Below are positions 31,379 through 39,869 of a DNA stretch of 64,000 bases, piece by piece. This stretch comes from Bog-756 sp963769905. Its GTDB lineage: Bacteria; Actinomycetota; Acidimicrobiia; Acidimicrobiales; RAAP-2. The stretch lies in NCBI GenBank assembly GCA_963769905.1, contig CAVYNG010000002.1, positions 1,364,001 to 1,428,000 on the forward strand, given 5' to 3'. The notes below the pieces were generated by a model. That model had not been told where the DNA came from and made no database searches. It was given only the letters and a program-made list of their open reading frames with translations. The first letter of the stretch is position 1; the number at the start of each line of letters is the position of its first letter. Both the position numbers and the translations under genes were made by a program.

Positions 31379-32740
31379 TCAGAAGGGGAGTGCGCCGGCC
31401 TGCACCGTGGCCAACTCGTCGAAGAGCGCACGGCACGAGGCTTCGTCACGCGGTGAGAGCGGATCGCGGAGCACCGCCTCGAACGCCGGGGCGGGATCAC
31501 CGGTGAGTGCCGCCTTGACCACCAGGTCCTGGAGCTCGATCTGGGTCTTCATGAATTCGGCGAGCGGCTCGAGGATCGGCGGCATCTGTTCGGGGACGAT
31601 CCCGTCGGCACCCGCGGTCGCCGGTACCTCGACGATCGCCCCCTCGGGCAGGTTCGGCACCGCGCCGTGGTTGGGGACGTTGACCGCGTTGATGCGTCGC
31701 TCGGTACCCGACCAGAGGGCGCCGACGACCGGGAAGACCTCCTCCGCGGAGCGGCCGGCACGGTGCATCGGGACGTGCGACTCGCCGCTCCCGTAGCGGT
31801 TGACCAGTTTCCCCACACGGGCCATGAGGTCGCGGTGGTAGTAGACGGGCACCGGGTGCCATCCGGCCATCTCCCGCGCGAAGGGGACGTACTCACCGAT
31901 GTGGCTGTCGACCGAGCAGGGGAGGACTCCGTACTCGCGGAACATGTGGGCGACGAGCGGTGCGTACATCTGTTCGACCGCGATCTGCACCCACGGAAGC
32001 TTCACCAGCTGCCTGGCCGCCGCGGTGACCGGCGGTGGGAAGTCGAAGAAGCGCCTCTCCCAGATCCGCCGCAGCCTCGGGTAGAGGTCCTCGCCGGTGT
32101 CGGAGCGGCGGATGTCGGTGAAGAAGGTGAAGTGGTTGATGCCGGAGGCCTTGGCGGCGATCTTGGACTTGGGGAGCCGCAGCAGTCCGGCGATCCGTGC
32201 GACGCCGCCGGCGAACTCGTGGCACATCCCGACGTTCTTGACGGTGGTACCGGTGTTGATCGCGAGAGTGACCCGGCTGAGCGGGTTGGTGAGGTTGACG
32301 AGGAAGGTGTCGGGGCAGTACTTGGCGATGTCGTCGCAGACGCCGAGGATGGTCTTGATCGAACGCAGGGAGTGGAAGACCGCGCCGGGCCCCCCGTTCT
32401 CCCCGGTGATCTGCGTCGAGCCGTGGCGGCAGGGGATCTCGTAGTCCTCGACCCAGTGCGGCCACCGCTCGATCTCGGCGCTGGTGAGGCAGAAGTCGGC
32501 GCCGGTGAGCGCCTCGGCAGGATCGAGGGAGCTCTCGATCCGGATCGGGCTGCCGTTGCGCTGGTTCACCCGGTCGGCAAAGCGCCGGGCGACCGCGAGA
32601 CGCTCGGGGTCCACGTCGTGCAGCATCATCGTCGCGCCACGCACCCGGCGGGTGTTGATCGCGTCGAGGACCATCACCGGTCCGAACGACATCCCGCCTG
32701 CCCCGACGAGGCAGATCTTCGGTCCCGCTGCTTCGGCCAT
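31379..32740 (-). CDS. GH4 family alpha-glucosidase/alpha-galactosidase
   Basis: A 453-residue glycoside hydrolase of family 4, which uses NAD+ and a divalent metal to cleave glycosides by a redox-elimination route. The NAD site ICLVGAGGMSFGP is N-terminal; metal-site residues are C173 and H174 in GMCHEFAGG, with N152 in NLTNP and INHF at 201-204. A strong GGAAGGAA precedes the ATG. Cytoplasmic location is expected as there is no signal peptide. Sugar specificity cannot be read from sequence. No transporter is adjacent. Confidence 0.9.
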   Translation of the reverse strand: MAEAAGPKICLVGAGGMSFGPVMVLDAINTRRVRGATMMLHDVDPERLAVARRFADRVNQRNGSPIRIESSLDPAEALTGADFCLTSAEIERWPHWVEDYEIPCRHGSTQITGENGGPGAVFHSLRSIKTILGVCDDIAKYCPDTFLVNLTNPLSRVTLAINTGTTVKNVGMCHEFAGGVARIAGLLRLPKSKIAAKASGINHFTFFTDIRRSDTGEDLYPRLRRIWERRFFDFPPPVTAAARQLVKLPWVQIAVEQMYAPLVAHMFREYGVLPCSVDSHIGEYVPFAREMAGWHPVPVYYHRDLMARVGKLVNRYGSGESHVPMHRAGRSAEEVFPVVGALWSGTERRINAVNVPNHGAVPNLPEGAIVEVPATAGADGIVPEQMPPILEPLAEFMKTQIELQDLVVKAALTGDPAPAFEAVLRDPLSPRDEASCRALFDELATVQAGALPF

Positions 32741-32823
32741 GCTCGTTCCTTCCGTGACCGGGTGAGTCCCGAGCGATCGTACCGGCACGAGTGGTTGTGG
32801 CGGGGACCTGAAGGGCGACCGCC

Positions 32824-33222
32824 TCAGCCGGGCACCGGGCCGGGGATCTCGCCGGGGACGTAGCTCGGGGTGAGGAGCGCCGAGGCGACCAGTGCATCGT
32901 CGCGACCACCGTCGTGGAGCCGCACCTCGACGACCCCTTGTCGTCGGCCGGAGTGGAGCACGGTCGCCTCGGCGAGGAGGGGTCCGGCGGTCGCTCCCGA
33001 GAGGTAGCTCAGCGCGACGCTCGACGTGACCACCGGCCGCTGTCCGGCCCGGACCGCCGCGTACGCGCCGGCCCGGTCGGCGAGTGCGGCCACGAGGCCG
33101 CCGTGCGCCGATCCGGTCGGTCCGCACATCGAGTCGACGATGTCGAGCTCGACCACGTGGCGGCCGTCGAGGTCGTCGCTGCGGTGCGGCAGGTCGTCGA
33201 GGAGCGGGCATCCCATCGACAT
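32824..33222 (-). CDS. PaaI-like hotdog thioesterase
   Basis: A 132-residue hotdog-fold protein of the PaaI/YdiI type. CGPTGSAHGGLVAALADRAG matches the active-site helix region (HGG...D), and SSVALSYLSGATAGPLLAEATVLHSGR is the second half. It likely hydrolyses an acyl-CoA. TACCAT is 8 nt before the ATG and there is no Shine-Dalgarno, so probably leaderless. Divergent from the SDR gene, whose start is 33 bp away. Confidence 0.82.
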   Translation of the reverse strand: MSMGCPLLDDLPHRSDDLDGRHVVELDIVDSMCGPTGSAHGGLVAALADRAGAYAAVRAGQRPVVTSSVALSYLSGATAGPLLAEATVLHSGRRQGVVEVRLHDGGRDDALVASALLTPSYVPGEIPGPVPG

Positions 33223-33230
33223 GGGCCGAC

Positions 33231-33236
33231 ATGGTA
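33231..33236 (-). promoter_or_regulatory. leaderless -10 of the PaaI-like gene
   Basis: TACCAT on the minus strand, 8 nt before the ATG at 33222. Confidence 0.5.
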
Positions 33237-33240
33237 GGCG

Positions 33241-33246
33241 TAGAGT
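33241..33246 (+). promoter_or_regulatory. leaderless -10 of the SDR gene
   Basis: TAGAGT, 9 nt before the ATG at 33256. Confidence 0.5.
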
Positions 33247-33255
33247 GCTCCGGCA

Positions 33256-34062
33256 ATGACGCTCGAGCGTGACGCGGTGCTGCTCGACGGCCGCGTCGCG
33301 GTGGTCACCGGCGGCGGGTCCGGTATCGGCCGCGGCATCGCGGCCGGTTTCGCCGCCTTCGGCGCCAAGGTGGTGATCTGGGAGCGCGACGCCTCGAGCT
33401 GCGCGGAGGCGGCGGCAGAGGTCGGTGCGACCGGAATGACCGTCGACGTGCGCGAGCCCGAGCAGGTCGACGAGGCGCTCGCCCGGACCGTCGGCGAGGC
33501 CGGGCCGGTGCGGATCCTCGTCAACAACGCGGGCGGCGTCTTCGCGGTCCCGTTCCTCGAGAGCCGTGAGAAGGGATGGGACGCCCTCTACCGGGCCAAT
33601 CTGCGCCACGTATTGCTCTGCACCCACCGGGTCGCGAAGTCGATGGCGGCAGCCGAGACCGGGGGGAGCATCATCAGCGTGACCTCGATCGAGGGGTCAC
33701 GGGCCGCACCCGGCTACGCGGCGTACGCCGCGGCGAAGGCGGGCGTCGTCAACTTCACCAAGACGGTCGCGCTCGAGTTCGCACCGCTCGGCATCCGGGT
33801 CAACGCCTTGGCCCCGGACATCACCCTCACCGAGGGGCTGGTGTCGGTCGCGCCACCCGCCTCGCTGGGGCGCTTCGGGCACGTCGTGCCCATGGGCCGC
33901 GCCGGCCACGTGGACGAGATGGCGGGCGCCGCCGTCTTCCTCGCCTCGGACCTGTCGAGCTATGTGACCGGCCAAACCCTCCACGTGGACGGGGGTTCGC
34001 AGGCGGCAGGCGGGTGGTACCACCACCCCGAAACGGGCGAGTACCTCCTCGGACCACCCTGA
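33256..34062 (+). CDS. SDR family oxidoreductase
   Basis: A 268-residue classical short-chain dehydrogenase. Cofactor motif TGGGSGIG is at 18-25, NNAG near 90, and the catalytic S144, Y157 and K161 (YAAYAAAK) are all present. W-E-R after the second strand suggests NAD(H) rather than NADP(H), which is only a weak inference. The C-terminal DGGSQAAGG is normal. TAGAGT lies 9 nt before the ATG. The substrate is unknown; the divergent thioesterase hints at acyl-CoA metabolism. Confidence 0.9.
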   Translation: MTLERDAVLLDGRVAVVTGGGSGIGRGIAAGFAAFGAKVVIWERDASSCAEAAAEVGATGMTVDVREPEQVDEALARTVGEAGPVRILVNNAGGVFAVPFLESREKGWDALYRANLRHVLLCTHRVAKSMAAAETGGSIISVTSIEGSRAAPGYAAYAAAKAGVVNFTKTVALEFAPLGIRVNALAPDITLTEGLVSVAPPASLGRFGHVVPMGRAGHVDEMAGAAVFLASDLSSYVTGQTLHVDGGSQAAGGWYHHPETGEYLLGPP

Positions 34063-34174
34063 GCCGGACATGCGCCCCCGGAAGGGGCGACCGGTCGCCC
34101 GACCACTCAGTGTGAGGGGTCGGCGGGGTTTCACCAGGGCATCCGCGCGAGACCACCGCACCGGGTGGTGCCGA

Positions 34175-34204
34175 TTACCACCACGGCGAGGGCATCGCTA
34201 CATT
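34175..34204 (+). promoter_or_regulatory. candidate promoter for the Rpf-like gene
   Basis: TTACCA (34175-34180) and TACATT (34199-34204) are spaced by 18 bp. If used, transcription starts near 34211 and the message has a leader of about 290 nt. Confidence 0.45.
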
Positions 34205-34223
34205 GCGCCGGTCTGATCGCAGG

Positions 34224-34286
34224 CGTAACCCGCCGGCCTGCCCCCACCGAGGCAGAGATCGATCCACACGATTCCCTTTCTCGGTG
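34224..34286 (+). repeat. structured leader element, copy 1
   Basis: Begins with CGTAACCCGC (34224-34233), framed by GCAGG (34219-34223) and CCTGC (34237-34241), which can pair. It is followed by a 7-bp stem, CACCGAG (34245-34251) with CTCGGTG (34280-34286), enclosing a small ATCG/CGAT hairpin. The tail CCCTTTCTCGGTG nearly matches that of copy 2. Confidence 0.5.
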
Positions 34287-34345
34287 ATCCGCGCGGCCCG
34301 GCGCACGAGGAGCCCTTCAACGCACATACCCGTCTTTCACCCGGA

Positions 34346-34401
34346 CGTAACCCGCTAGCACACCCGGCTTGTTGAGCGAGGCCGTACCACCCTTCCCGGT
34401 G
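34346..34401 (+). repeat. structured leader element, copy 2
   Basis: Carries the same CGTAACCCGC (34346-34355), then CACCCGG (34361-34367) able to pair with CCCGGTG (34395-34401) with one mismatch, and the tail CCCTTCCCGGTG. Order and spacing of the parts mirror copy 1, 122 bp upstream, while the intervening bases differ. Confidence 0.5.
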
Positions 34402-34503
34402 CTCGGCTGGGGCGTTGAATGCATCGATGTGGGGTCCACCCAACCAAAAGAGAGTCGTACCGCGCGCCGCGCGGTCTGACCGACCAAGGAAAGGTCACCC
34501 ACA

Positions 34504-35739
34504 GTGCCTCCCATTCGTTCGTCGCGCCGCGTGCGCGTCGCTGACTCGTCCCTCGTCCTTCATGCCCGCCGCCACTCGGCGCGCTGGCTCACTCGACGCT
34601 TCGCCGCGTTGTGCGCGGTCCTCGCGGTACCGCTCGGCCTCTTCGGAACGGCTCCCGCTGCGTCGGCCGCCCTGCCGACCGGCGCCGGCATGGTCCTCAA
34701 CGCACCGATCGTCGCCGCGACGACCACTCCCGACGCCGGCGGTTACTGGGAAGTCGCCGCCGACGGCGGCATCTTCGCCTTCGGCGACGCCGGCTTCTAC
34801 GGCTCGACCGGGTCGCTGCACTTGAACAAGCCGATCGTCGGCGTGGTGTCCACGTCCGACGGGCGTGGTTACTGGGAAGTCGCCGCCGACGGCGGCATCT
34901 TCGCCTTCGGCGATGCCGGCTTCTACGGCTCGACCGGGTCCCTCGTCCTCGACCAGCCGATCGTCGGTATCGCCCCCACCTCGGACGGACACGGCTACTG
35001 GCTCACGGCCGCCGACGGCGGCATCTTCGCCTTCGGCGACGCAGAGTTCCACGGCGCGGCGAGCGGGATGTCCCCGACCAGTGCGATCATCGGTGCCGCG
35101 CCGACCGCCGACGGTGACGGCTACTGGATCGCCGCCGCCGACGGTTCGGTCTACGCATTCGGCGACGCCCGCTTCGACGGGAACGCGCCTGTTGGTCACC
35201 CGGTGATCGCCATCTCGTCGCACGGCAACGGCTACCGTCTCGCAGCCGCCGACGGCGGTGTGTTCGCCTTCGGCGCGGCACGCTTCGACGGTTCGCTCGG
35301 CGGGCGCTCGCTCGACGAGCCGGTGATCGGCCTCGCATCGGGTCCGGACGGGTACCTCCTCGTCGCCTCCGACGGCGGGGTCTTCACCTTCGGTGCCTTG
35401 GAGTACCAGGGCTCCCTCGCCGGGAGCACGGTCTACAGTCCTCCGCCCGTCTTCCTCGTTCCCGCCATCGATCTGGTCACGCCCTACCAGGTCTCGGCTT
35501 GGGAAAAGGTCAACTACTGCGAGGAGGGCGGCAACTGGCACTCCGACGGCCCCCTCTTCAGCGGGGGACTCGGGTTCACCCACTCCAACTGGAACCAGTT
35601 CAACACGTTCGGCTTCCCGTCGGACGCGGCCTCCGCGACGCCAGAGCAGCAGATCCGAGTGGCGGTTGCATTCGCCACCTACTACTGGGGAAACCCCAAC
35701 GCGGCTCCGGACCAGAACGGCTGCAGCGGAGGGTACTGA
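34504..35739 (+). CDS. secreted repeat protein with C-terminal Rpf-like transglycosylase domain
   Basis: A 411-residue exported protein. A long signal peptide ends near residue 55 (PAASA). Residues ~79-320 hold six repeats of about 40 residues of the type GYWEVAADGGIFAFGDAGFYGS, a probable beta-propeller or solenoid of wall/substrate-binding type. Residues ~330-411 match the resuscitation-promoting-factor lysozyme-like fold: WEKVNYCEEGGNWHS (C339 and catalytic E340), GGLGFTHSNWNQF, ATPEQQIRVAVAF and a closing Cys. It should cleave peptidoglycan glycan strands outside the cell, for growth or resuscitation. GTG start with AAGGAAAGG 9 nt upstream. The long leader suggests riboregulation. Confidence 0.85.
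   Translation: MPPIRSSRRVRVADSSLVLHARRHSARWLTRRFAALCAVLAVPLGLFGTAPAASAALPTGAGMVLNAPIVAATTTPDAGGYWEVAADGGIFAFGDAGFYGSTGSLHLNKPIVGVVSTSDGRGYWEVAADGGIFAFGDAGFYGSTGSLVLDQPIVGIAPTSDGHGYWLTAADGGIFAFGDAEFHGAASGMSPTSAIIGAAPTADGDGYWIAAADGSVYAFGDARFDGNAPVGHPVIAISSHGNGYRLAAADGGVFAFGAARFDGSLGGRSLDEPVIGLASGPDGYLLVASDGGVFTFGALEYQGSLAGSTVYSPPPVFLVPAIDLVTPYQVSAWEKVNYCEEGGNWHSDGPLFSGGLGFTHSNWNQFNTFGFPSDAASATPEQQIRVAVAFATYYWGNPNAAPDQNGCSGGY
34741..34940 (+). repeat. near-identical tandem repeat pair inside the Rpf-like gene
   Basis: Two 74-bp copies, 34741-34814 and 34867-34940, differ at one silent position (GAC/GAT) and have a period of 126 bp (42 codons). Other units of the gene are much more diverged, so this pair is a recent duplication or has been homogenised. 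Confidence 0.85.
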
Positions 35740-35745
35740 GCGATC

Positions 35746-35785
35746 CACCGTGCCATGCCGGCGGCTCCGCCGGTGTGGCACGGTG
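35746..35785 (+). terminator. perfect 18-bp hairpin after the Rpf-like gene
   Basis: CACCGTGCCA (35746-35755) pairs with TGGCACGGTG (35776-35785), and the inner arms continue to a GCTC tetraloop with two G-T wobbles. It lacks a T-tract. It lies 6 bp after the Rpf-like stop and ends 6 bp before the methyltransferase GTG, so it could terminate one transcript or damp translation of the next. Confidence 0.6.
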
Positions 35786-35791
35786 TGACCG

Positions 35792-36547
35792 GTGGCGCCC
35801 TACGACCGGATCGCTCGCTTCTACGACGCAGTGATGGACGACCCCGCGCCACGCGCGGAGTGGGTCGTGCGCTGCATCGAGCGGTACCGGCCAGAGGCGA
35901 ACTCGCTCCTCGAGCTCGGGTGTGGGACCGGATCGATCCTCGCCCGGCTCGGGGAGGTCTCCTCCCTCACCGGTCTCGACCGGTCGCCGGTGATGCTCGC
36001 CGTCGCGGGGGAGAAGGTCCCGCGAGCTCGACTCGTCGAGGGCGACATGAGCTCGTTCGCCCTCGGTGAGCGGTTCGACGTGGTGATCAGCGTCTTCGAC
36101 TCGATCAACCACCTCCTCGACTTCGATGCCTGGTGCGCGACCTTCGACGCAGTCCATGCACATCTCGCCGACGGTGGACTGTTCGTCCTCGACGTGAACA
36201 CGATGGGCGAGCTGCGGCGGCTCGGAGCCGACGAACCATGGGTGTTCGACTTCGAGGGCGGCACGATGATCATGGACGTGACCTATGCCGAGGACGGCGT
36301 CGAGGCGGGCATCTCCGAATGGGACATCCGGATCTTCGAGCAGGTGGGCGCCGGCTCTGACGCCTACACCCTCCATCGCGAACAGATCGGTGAGCTCGCG
36401 GTGAGCCTGACCCGCCTCAAGGCGGCGCTCGCCGAGCGCTTCGAGCTCCTCGAGGAGAGGACCAAGGAGGACGAGGTACCGACCGACCAGTCGGTCAAGG
36501 CATACCTCGCCTACCGCCGGGCTCCCTCGCGGTTCCCTCGGGCCTGA
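35792..36547 (+). CDS. class I SAM-dependent methyltransferase
   Basis: A 251-residue methyltransferase. It starts MAPYDRIARFYDAVM, has motif I LLELGCGTGSILARL, the acidic post-I TGLDRSPVML, and FDVVISVFDSINHLLDF. This set is typical of small-molecule methyltransferases (Methyltransf_25 type). The substrate is unknown. The GTG start has no ribosome site but stands 6 bp after a strong hairpin. The gene is convergent with DUF1918. Confidence 0.87.
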   Translation: MAPYDRIARFYDAVMDDPAPRAEWVVRCIERYRPEANSLLELGCGTGSILARLGEVSSLTGLDRSPVMLAVAGEKVPRARLVEGDMSSFALGERFDVVISVFDSINHLLDFDAWCATFDAVHAHLADGGLFVLDVNTMGELRRLGADEPWVFDFEGGTMIMDVTYAEDGVEAGISEWDIRIFEQVGAGSDAYTLHREQIGELAVSLTRLKAALAERFELLEERTKEDEVPTDQSVKAYLAYRRAPSRFPRA

Positions 36548-36580
36548 GCGCGAAGGGGGACCCCAGCGGCCGTCGCCGGC

Positions 36581-36775
36581 TCAGTCCTCCTGGCGCGGCA
36601 CGACCGCGGCGTCGGAGCCCGGGACGAAGAGGTCCTCGTGGCCGGTGTCGCCCCAACGGACCACATAGGGCGGTTCGCCGTTCGAGTGGCGCACCTCGAG
36701 CACCTCGCAGGCCCGGTCCGGCTGTCCCGCCCGTCGCCCACCGATCACGATCCGGTCACCGACCTTCGCGCGCAT
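36581..36775 (-). CDS. DUF1918 domain protein
   Basis: A 64-residue actinobacterial small protein: MRAKVGDRIVIGG, CEVLEVRHSNGEPPYVVRW and DTGHEDLFVPGSDA are the DUF1918 signature. The fold is probably a small SH3-like barrel; no function is known. AAGGAGG sits 4 nt before the ATG. It stands alone between the convergent methyltransferase and the SLT-NlpC/P60 gene. Confidence 0.92.
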   Translation of the reverse strand: MRAKVGDRIVIGGRRAGQPDRACEVLEVRHSNGEPPYVVRWGDTGHEDLFVPGSDAAVVPRQED

Positions 36776-36859
36776 GGCGCCTCCTTCACCGGTCCCGTTT
36801 GGCACTCACCATGCTCCTCCTGCGGCCATCCGGGTGCAAGGGCCGGGCGTGAGGTGCTC

Positions 36860-37768
36860 TCAGGCCGGCCTCGTCGCGCCGATCAGGTCCGGCCAGCCCG
36901 CGTCGTCGAGCCTCACCACGGCGCCGGTGTGGGGTGCGTCGATCATCTCCCCTGCGCCGACGTAGAGGCCGACGTGCTCCACTCCTGAGGGATCGCTCCC
37001 GAAGAAGACCAAGTCGCCCGGGAGGACGTTCGCGCCCGGCGGCACCGGTGGACCGGCATCGAACTGGTCCTGCGCGGTGCGCGGGAGCGCCAACCCCGCC
37101 GACTGGTAGGCAGCCTGGGTGAGCCCCGAGCAGTCGAACCCACCGGGTCCGGTCCCACCCCATCGGTAGGGCTGCCCGAGCTCCCCGGCCGCGAAGGTCA
37201 GCGCCGCGACCGCCATGGCCGTGACCCCGGGATCGGTGCCGATCGCGAGCGCCAAGGTGAGCACGTCGTCCACGTACCTCGTCGAGTGGTTGTAGGCGCG
37301 CACCGCCTCCGGCAGCGAGCCGGGCGACCCGGCCCCGTCGGCGCAGAGCATGCGCGCCGCGGTGTAGACCGCGTCGACCGGGTCGTAAGGAGACGGTGGC
37401 CGGGCTCCTCCGGGGCCGACCGTCGCGTAGGCGGCGAAGGTCGCAGGCTCGAATTGCATCGGGCCCTCGGCACCGGCGCCATTCGAGCCGGACCGGACCC
37501 CCGGTGCGGTCGATTGGCCGTTGCCGGACTCGATCGTGCCGATCGCCGCGAGGACCGCCCAGGGGAGCCCCGGGCAGGTGAGCGCGGCTTGCTGGTAGAG
37601 CGTCGTCCACGCCCCGGGCACTGCGCCGGCTGCCCCGGCGCCCGTCGACCCGCCGCTCGCCGAAGGGTCCGCGGGAGCCGAGACCGCCGCGACCAGCGTG
37701 CCGAGAAGTGCCCCGAGTGCGACCGCGATCGCGACCGCTGCGGTCAGGAGCTTGCCCACCCTGCGCAC
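36860..37768 (-). CDS. lytic transglycosylase - NlpC/P60 endopeptidase fusion
   Basis: A 302-residue peptidoglycan hydrolase with two active domains behind an N-terminal signal/anchor (residues 5-30). The transglycosylase part (~55-185) has AAIGTIESGNGQ with E80, GAEGPMQFEPATF and RAYNHSTRYVDDVL. The NlpC/P60 part (~192-302) has C213 in GGFDCSGLTQ, H265 in GVEHVGLYVG and a further His at 280. It would cut both glycan and peptide bonds in the wall. The GTG start follows AAAGAG directly. An inverted repeat (37763-37772 and 37808-37817) could mask this start. Confidence 0.9.
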   Translation of the reverse strand: MRRVGKLLTAAVAIAVALGALLGTLVAAVSAPADPSASGGSTGAGAAGAVPGAWTTLYQQAALTCPGLPWAVLAAIGTIESGNGQSTAPGVRSGSNGAGAEGPMQFEPATFAAYATVGPGGARPPSPYDPVDAVYTAARMLCADGAGSPGSLPEAVRAYNHSTRYVDDVLTLALAIGTDPGVTAMAVAALTFAAGELGQPYRWGGTGPGGFDCSGLTQAAYQSAGLALPRTAQDQFDAGPPVPPGANVLPGDLVFFGSDPSGVEHVGLYVGAGEMIDAPHTGAVVRLDDAGWPDLIGATRPA

Positions 37769-37817
37769 CTCTTTGCCCTTGTCCGGACGAAAGTGAGCAC
37801 CGCGCTCAGAGGTGTGC
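37763..37817 (-). promoter_or_regulatory. inverted repeat covering the NlpC/P60 ribosome site and start
   Basis: GCGCACCTCT at 37763-37772 and AGAGGTGTGC at 37808-37817 match at 9 of 10 positions. On the minus strand the near arm contains AGAG and the GTG start, so pairing would hide the initiation region behind a 35-nt loop. It is relevant only if the transcript starts beyond 37817. Confidence 0.4.
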
Positions 37818-37921
37818 GGTCCGCGTCACCGAGGACGATCGTCGCGGACCTGCGCCGGTGCTCCAGTGCATCACGCTGCCGAGTGCCGCGCAAGGCCTGT
37901 CCTCGCTCCGAGGCGGCTCGG

Positions 37922-37927
37922 TATGCT
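37922..37927 (+). promoter_or_regulatory. candidate -10 of the acyl-CoA ligase gene
   Basis: TATGCT lies 54 bp upstream of the GTG at 37982, giving a leader of about 48 nt that ends in the GGGGGAG ribosome site. No clear -35 is seen. Confidence 0.4.
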
Positions 37928-37981
37928 CGTTCAGCCGCGATTGCGGATGATGCTCACCGGCGGGAACGGGGGAGACCGATC

Positions 37982-39616
<1,635 letters not shown>

Positions 39617-39618
39617 GG

Positions 39619-39846
39619 ATGGGCGCCGACCTCGCAGACCTGGCCGGGCGGCTGGAGGGCATCGCCGAGGAGCTCTCCGAGCTCGCCCTCGATCGCCTCC
39701 GTTCGGCAGCCTCCTCGGTGCGCGACGGGGGGACACCCGACCCGCGGCTCACTGCCGAGGAGAAGCGGATCACCAGGGCCCGCCGGGCGGTCGAGAAGGC
39801 CGCGGTCCTGTTGGGCGAGCGGCCCGCCGCCGAGGACGGTCCCTGA
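39619..39846 (+). CDS. small helical protein coupled to the acyl-CoA ligase
   Basis: A 75-residue protein that I do not recognise. It is amphipathic and helical: LADLAGRLEGIAEELSELAL then a Pro-containing break and EEKRITRARRAVEKAAVLLG. The ATG is 2 bp after the ligase stop, so re-initiation is likely. A regulatory or structural partner of the ligase is only a guess. Confidence 0.6.
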   Translation: MGADLADLAGRLEGIAEELSELALDRLRSAASSVRDGGTPDPRLTAEEKRITRARRAVEKAAVLLGERPAAEDGP

Positions 39847-39869
39847 GGGGACGGAACCCGGAGGACGAG

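Larger units (their letters stand above)
34063..34503 (+). other. 441-bp non-coding leader region of the Rpf-like gene
   Basis: No convincing gene lies here. The left 120 bp is the SDR 3' flank. A candidate promoter (TTACCA at 34175-34180, 18-bp spacer, TACATT at 34199-34204) would give a leader of about 290 nt. Inside it are two similar structured segments (34224-34286, 34346-34401), a GC palindrome at 34459-34475, and a purine-rich ribosome site (AAGGAAAGG) ending 9 nt before the GTG at 34504. Short minus-strand frames (34198-34443, 34317-34514) overlap the region but look like chance. Confidence 0.6.

Noticed and set aside
34205..34503. c-di-AMP (ydaO) riboswitch before the Rpf-like gene.
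   Set aside because: The conserved GGGGGA-type and GGGUGAAUC segments and the CAGCTAACC core are absent from the leader on the plus strand.
34198..34514. Two short minus-strand frames in the Rpf-like leader, with a GYVRVKDG-like peptide.
   Set aside because: They are in different frames, lack ribosome sites and match no known family; the repeated bases are better explained as RNA elements of the plus-strand leader. They could still be decayed coding repeats.
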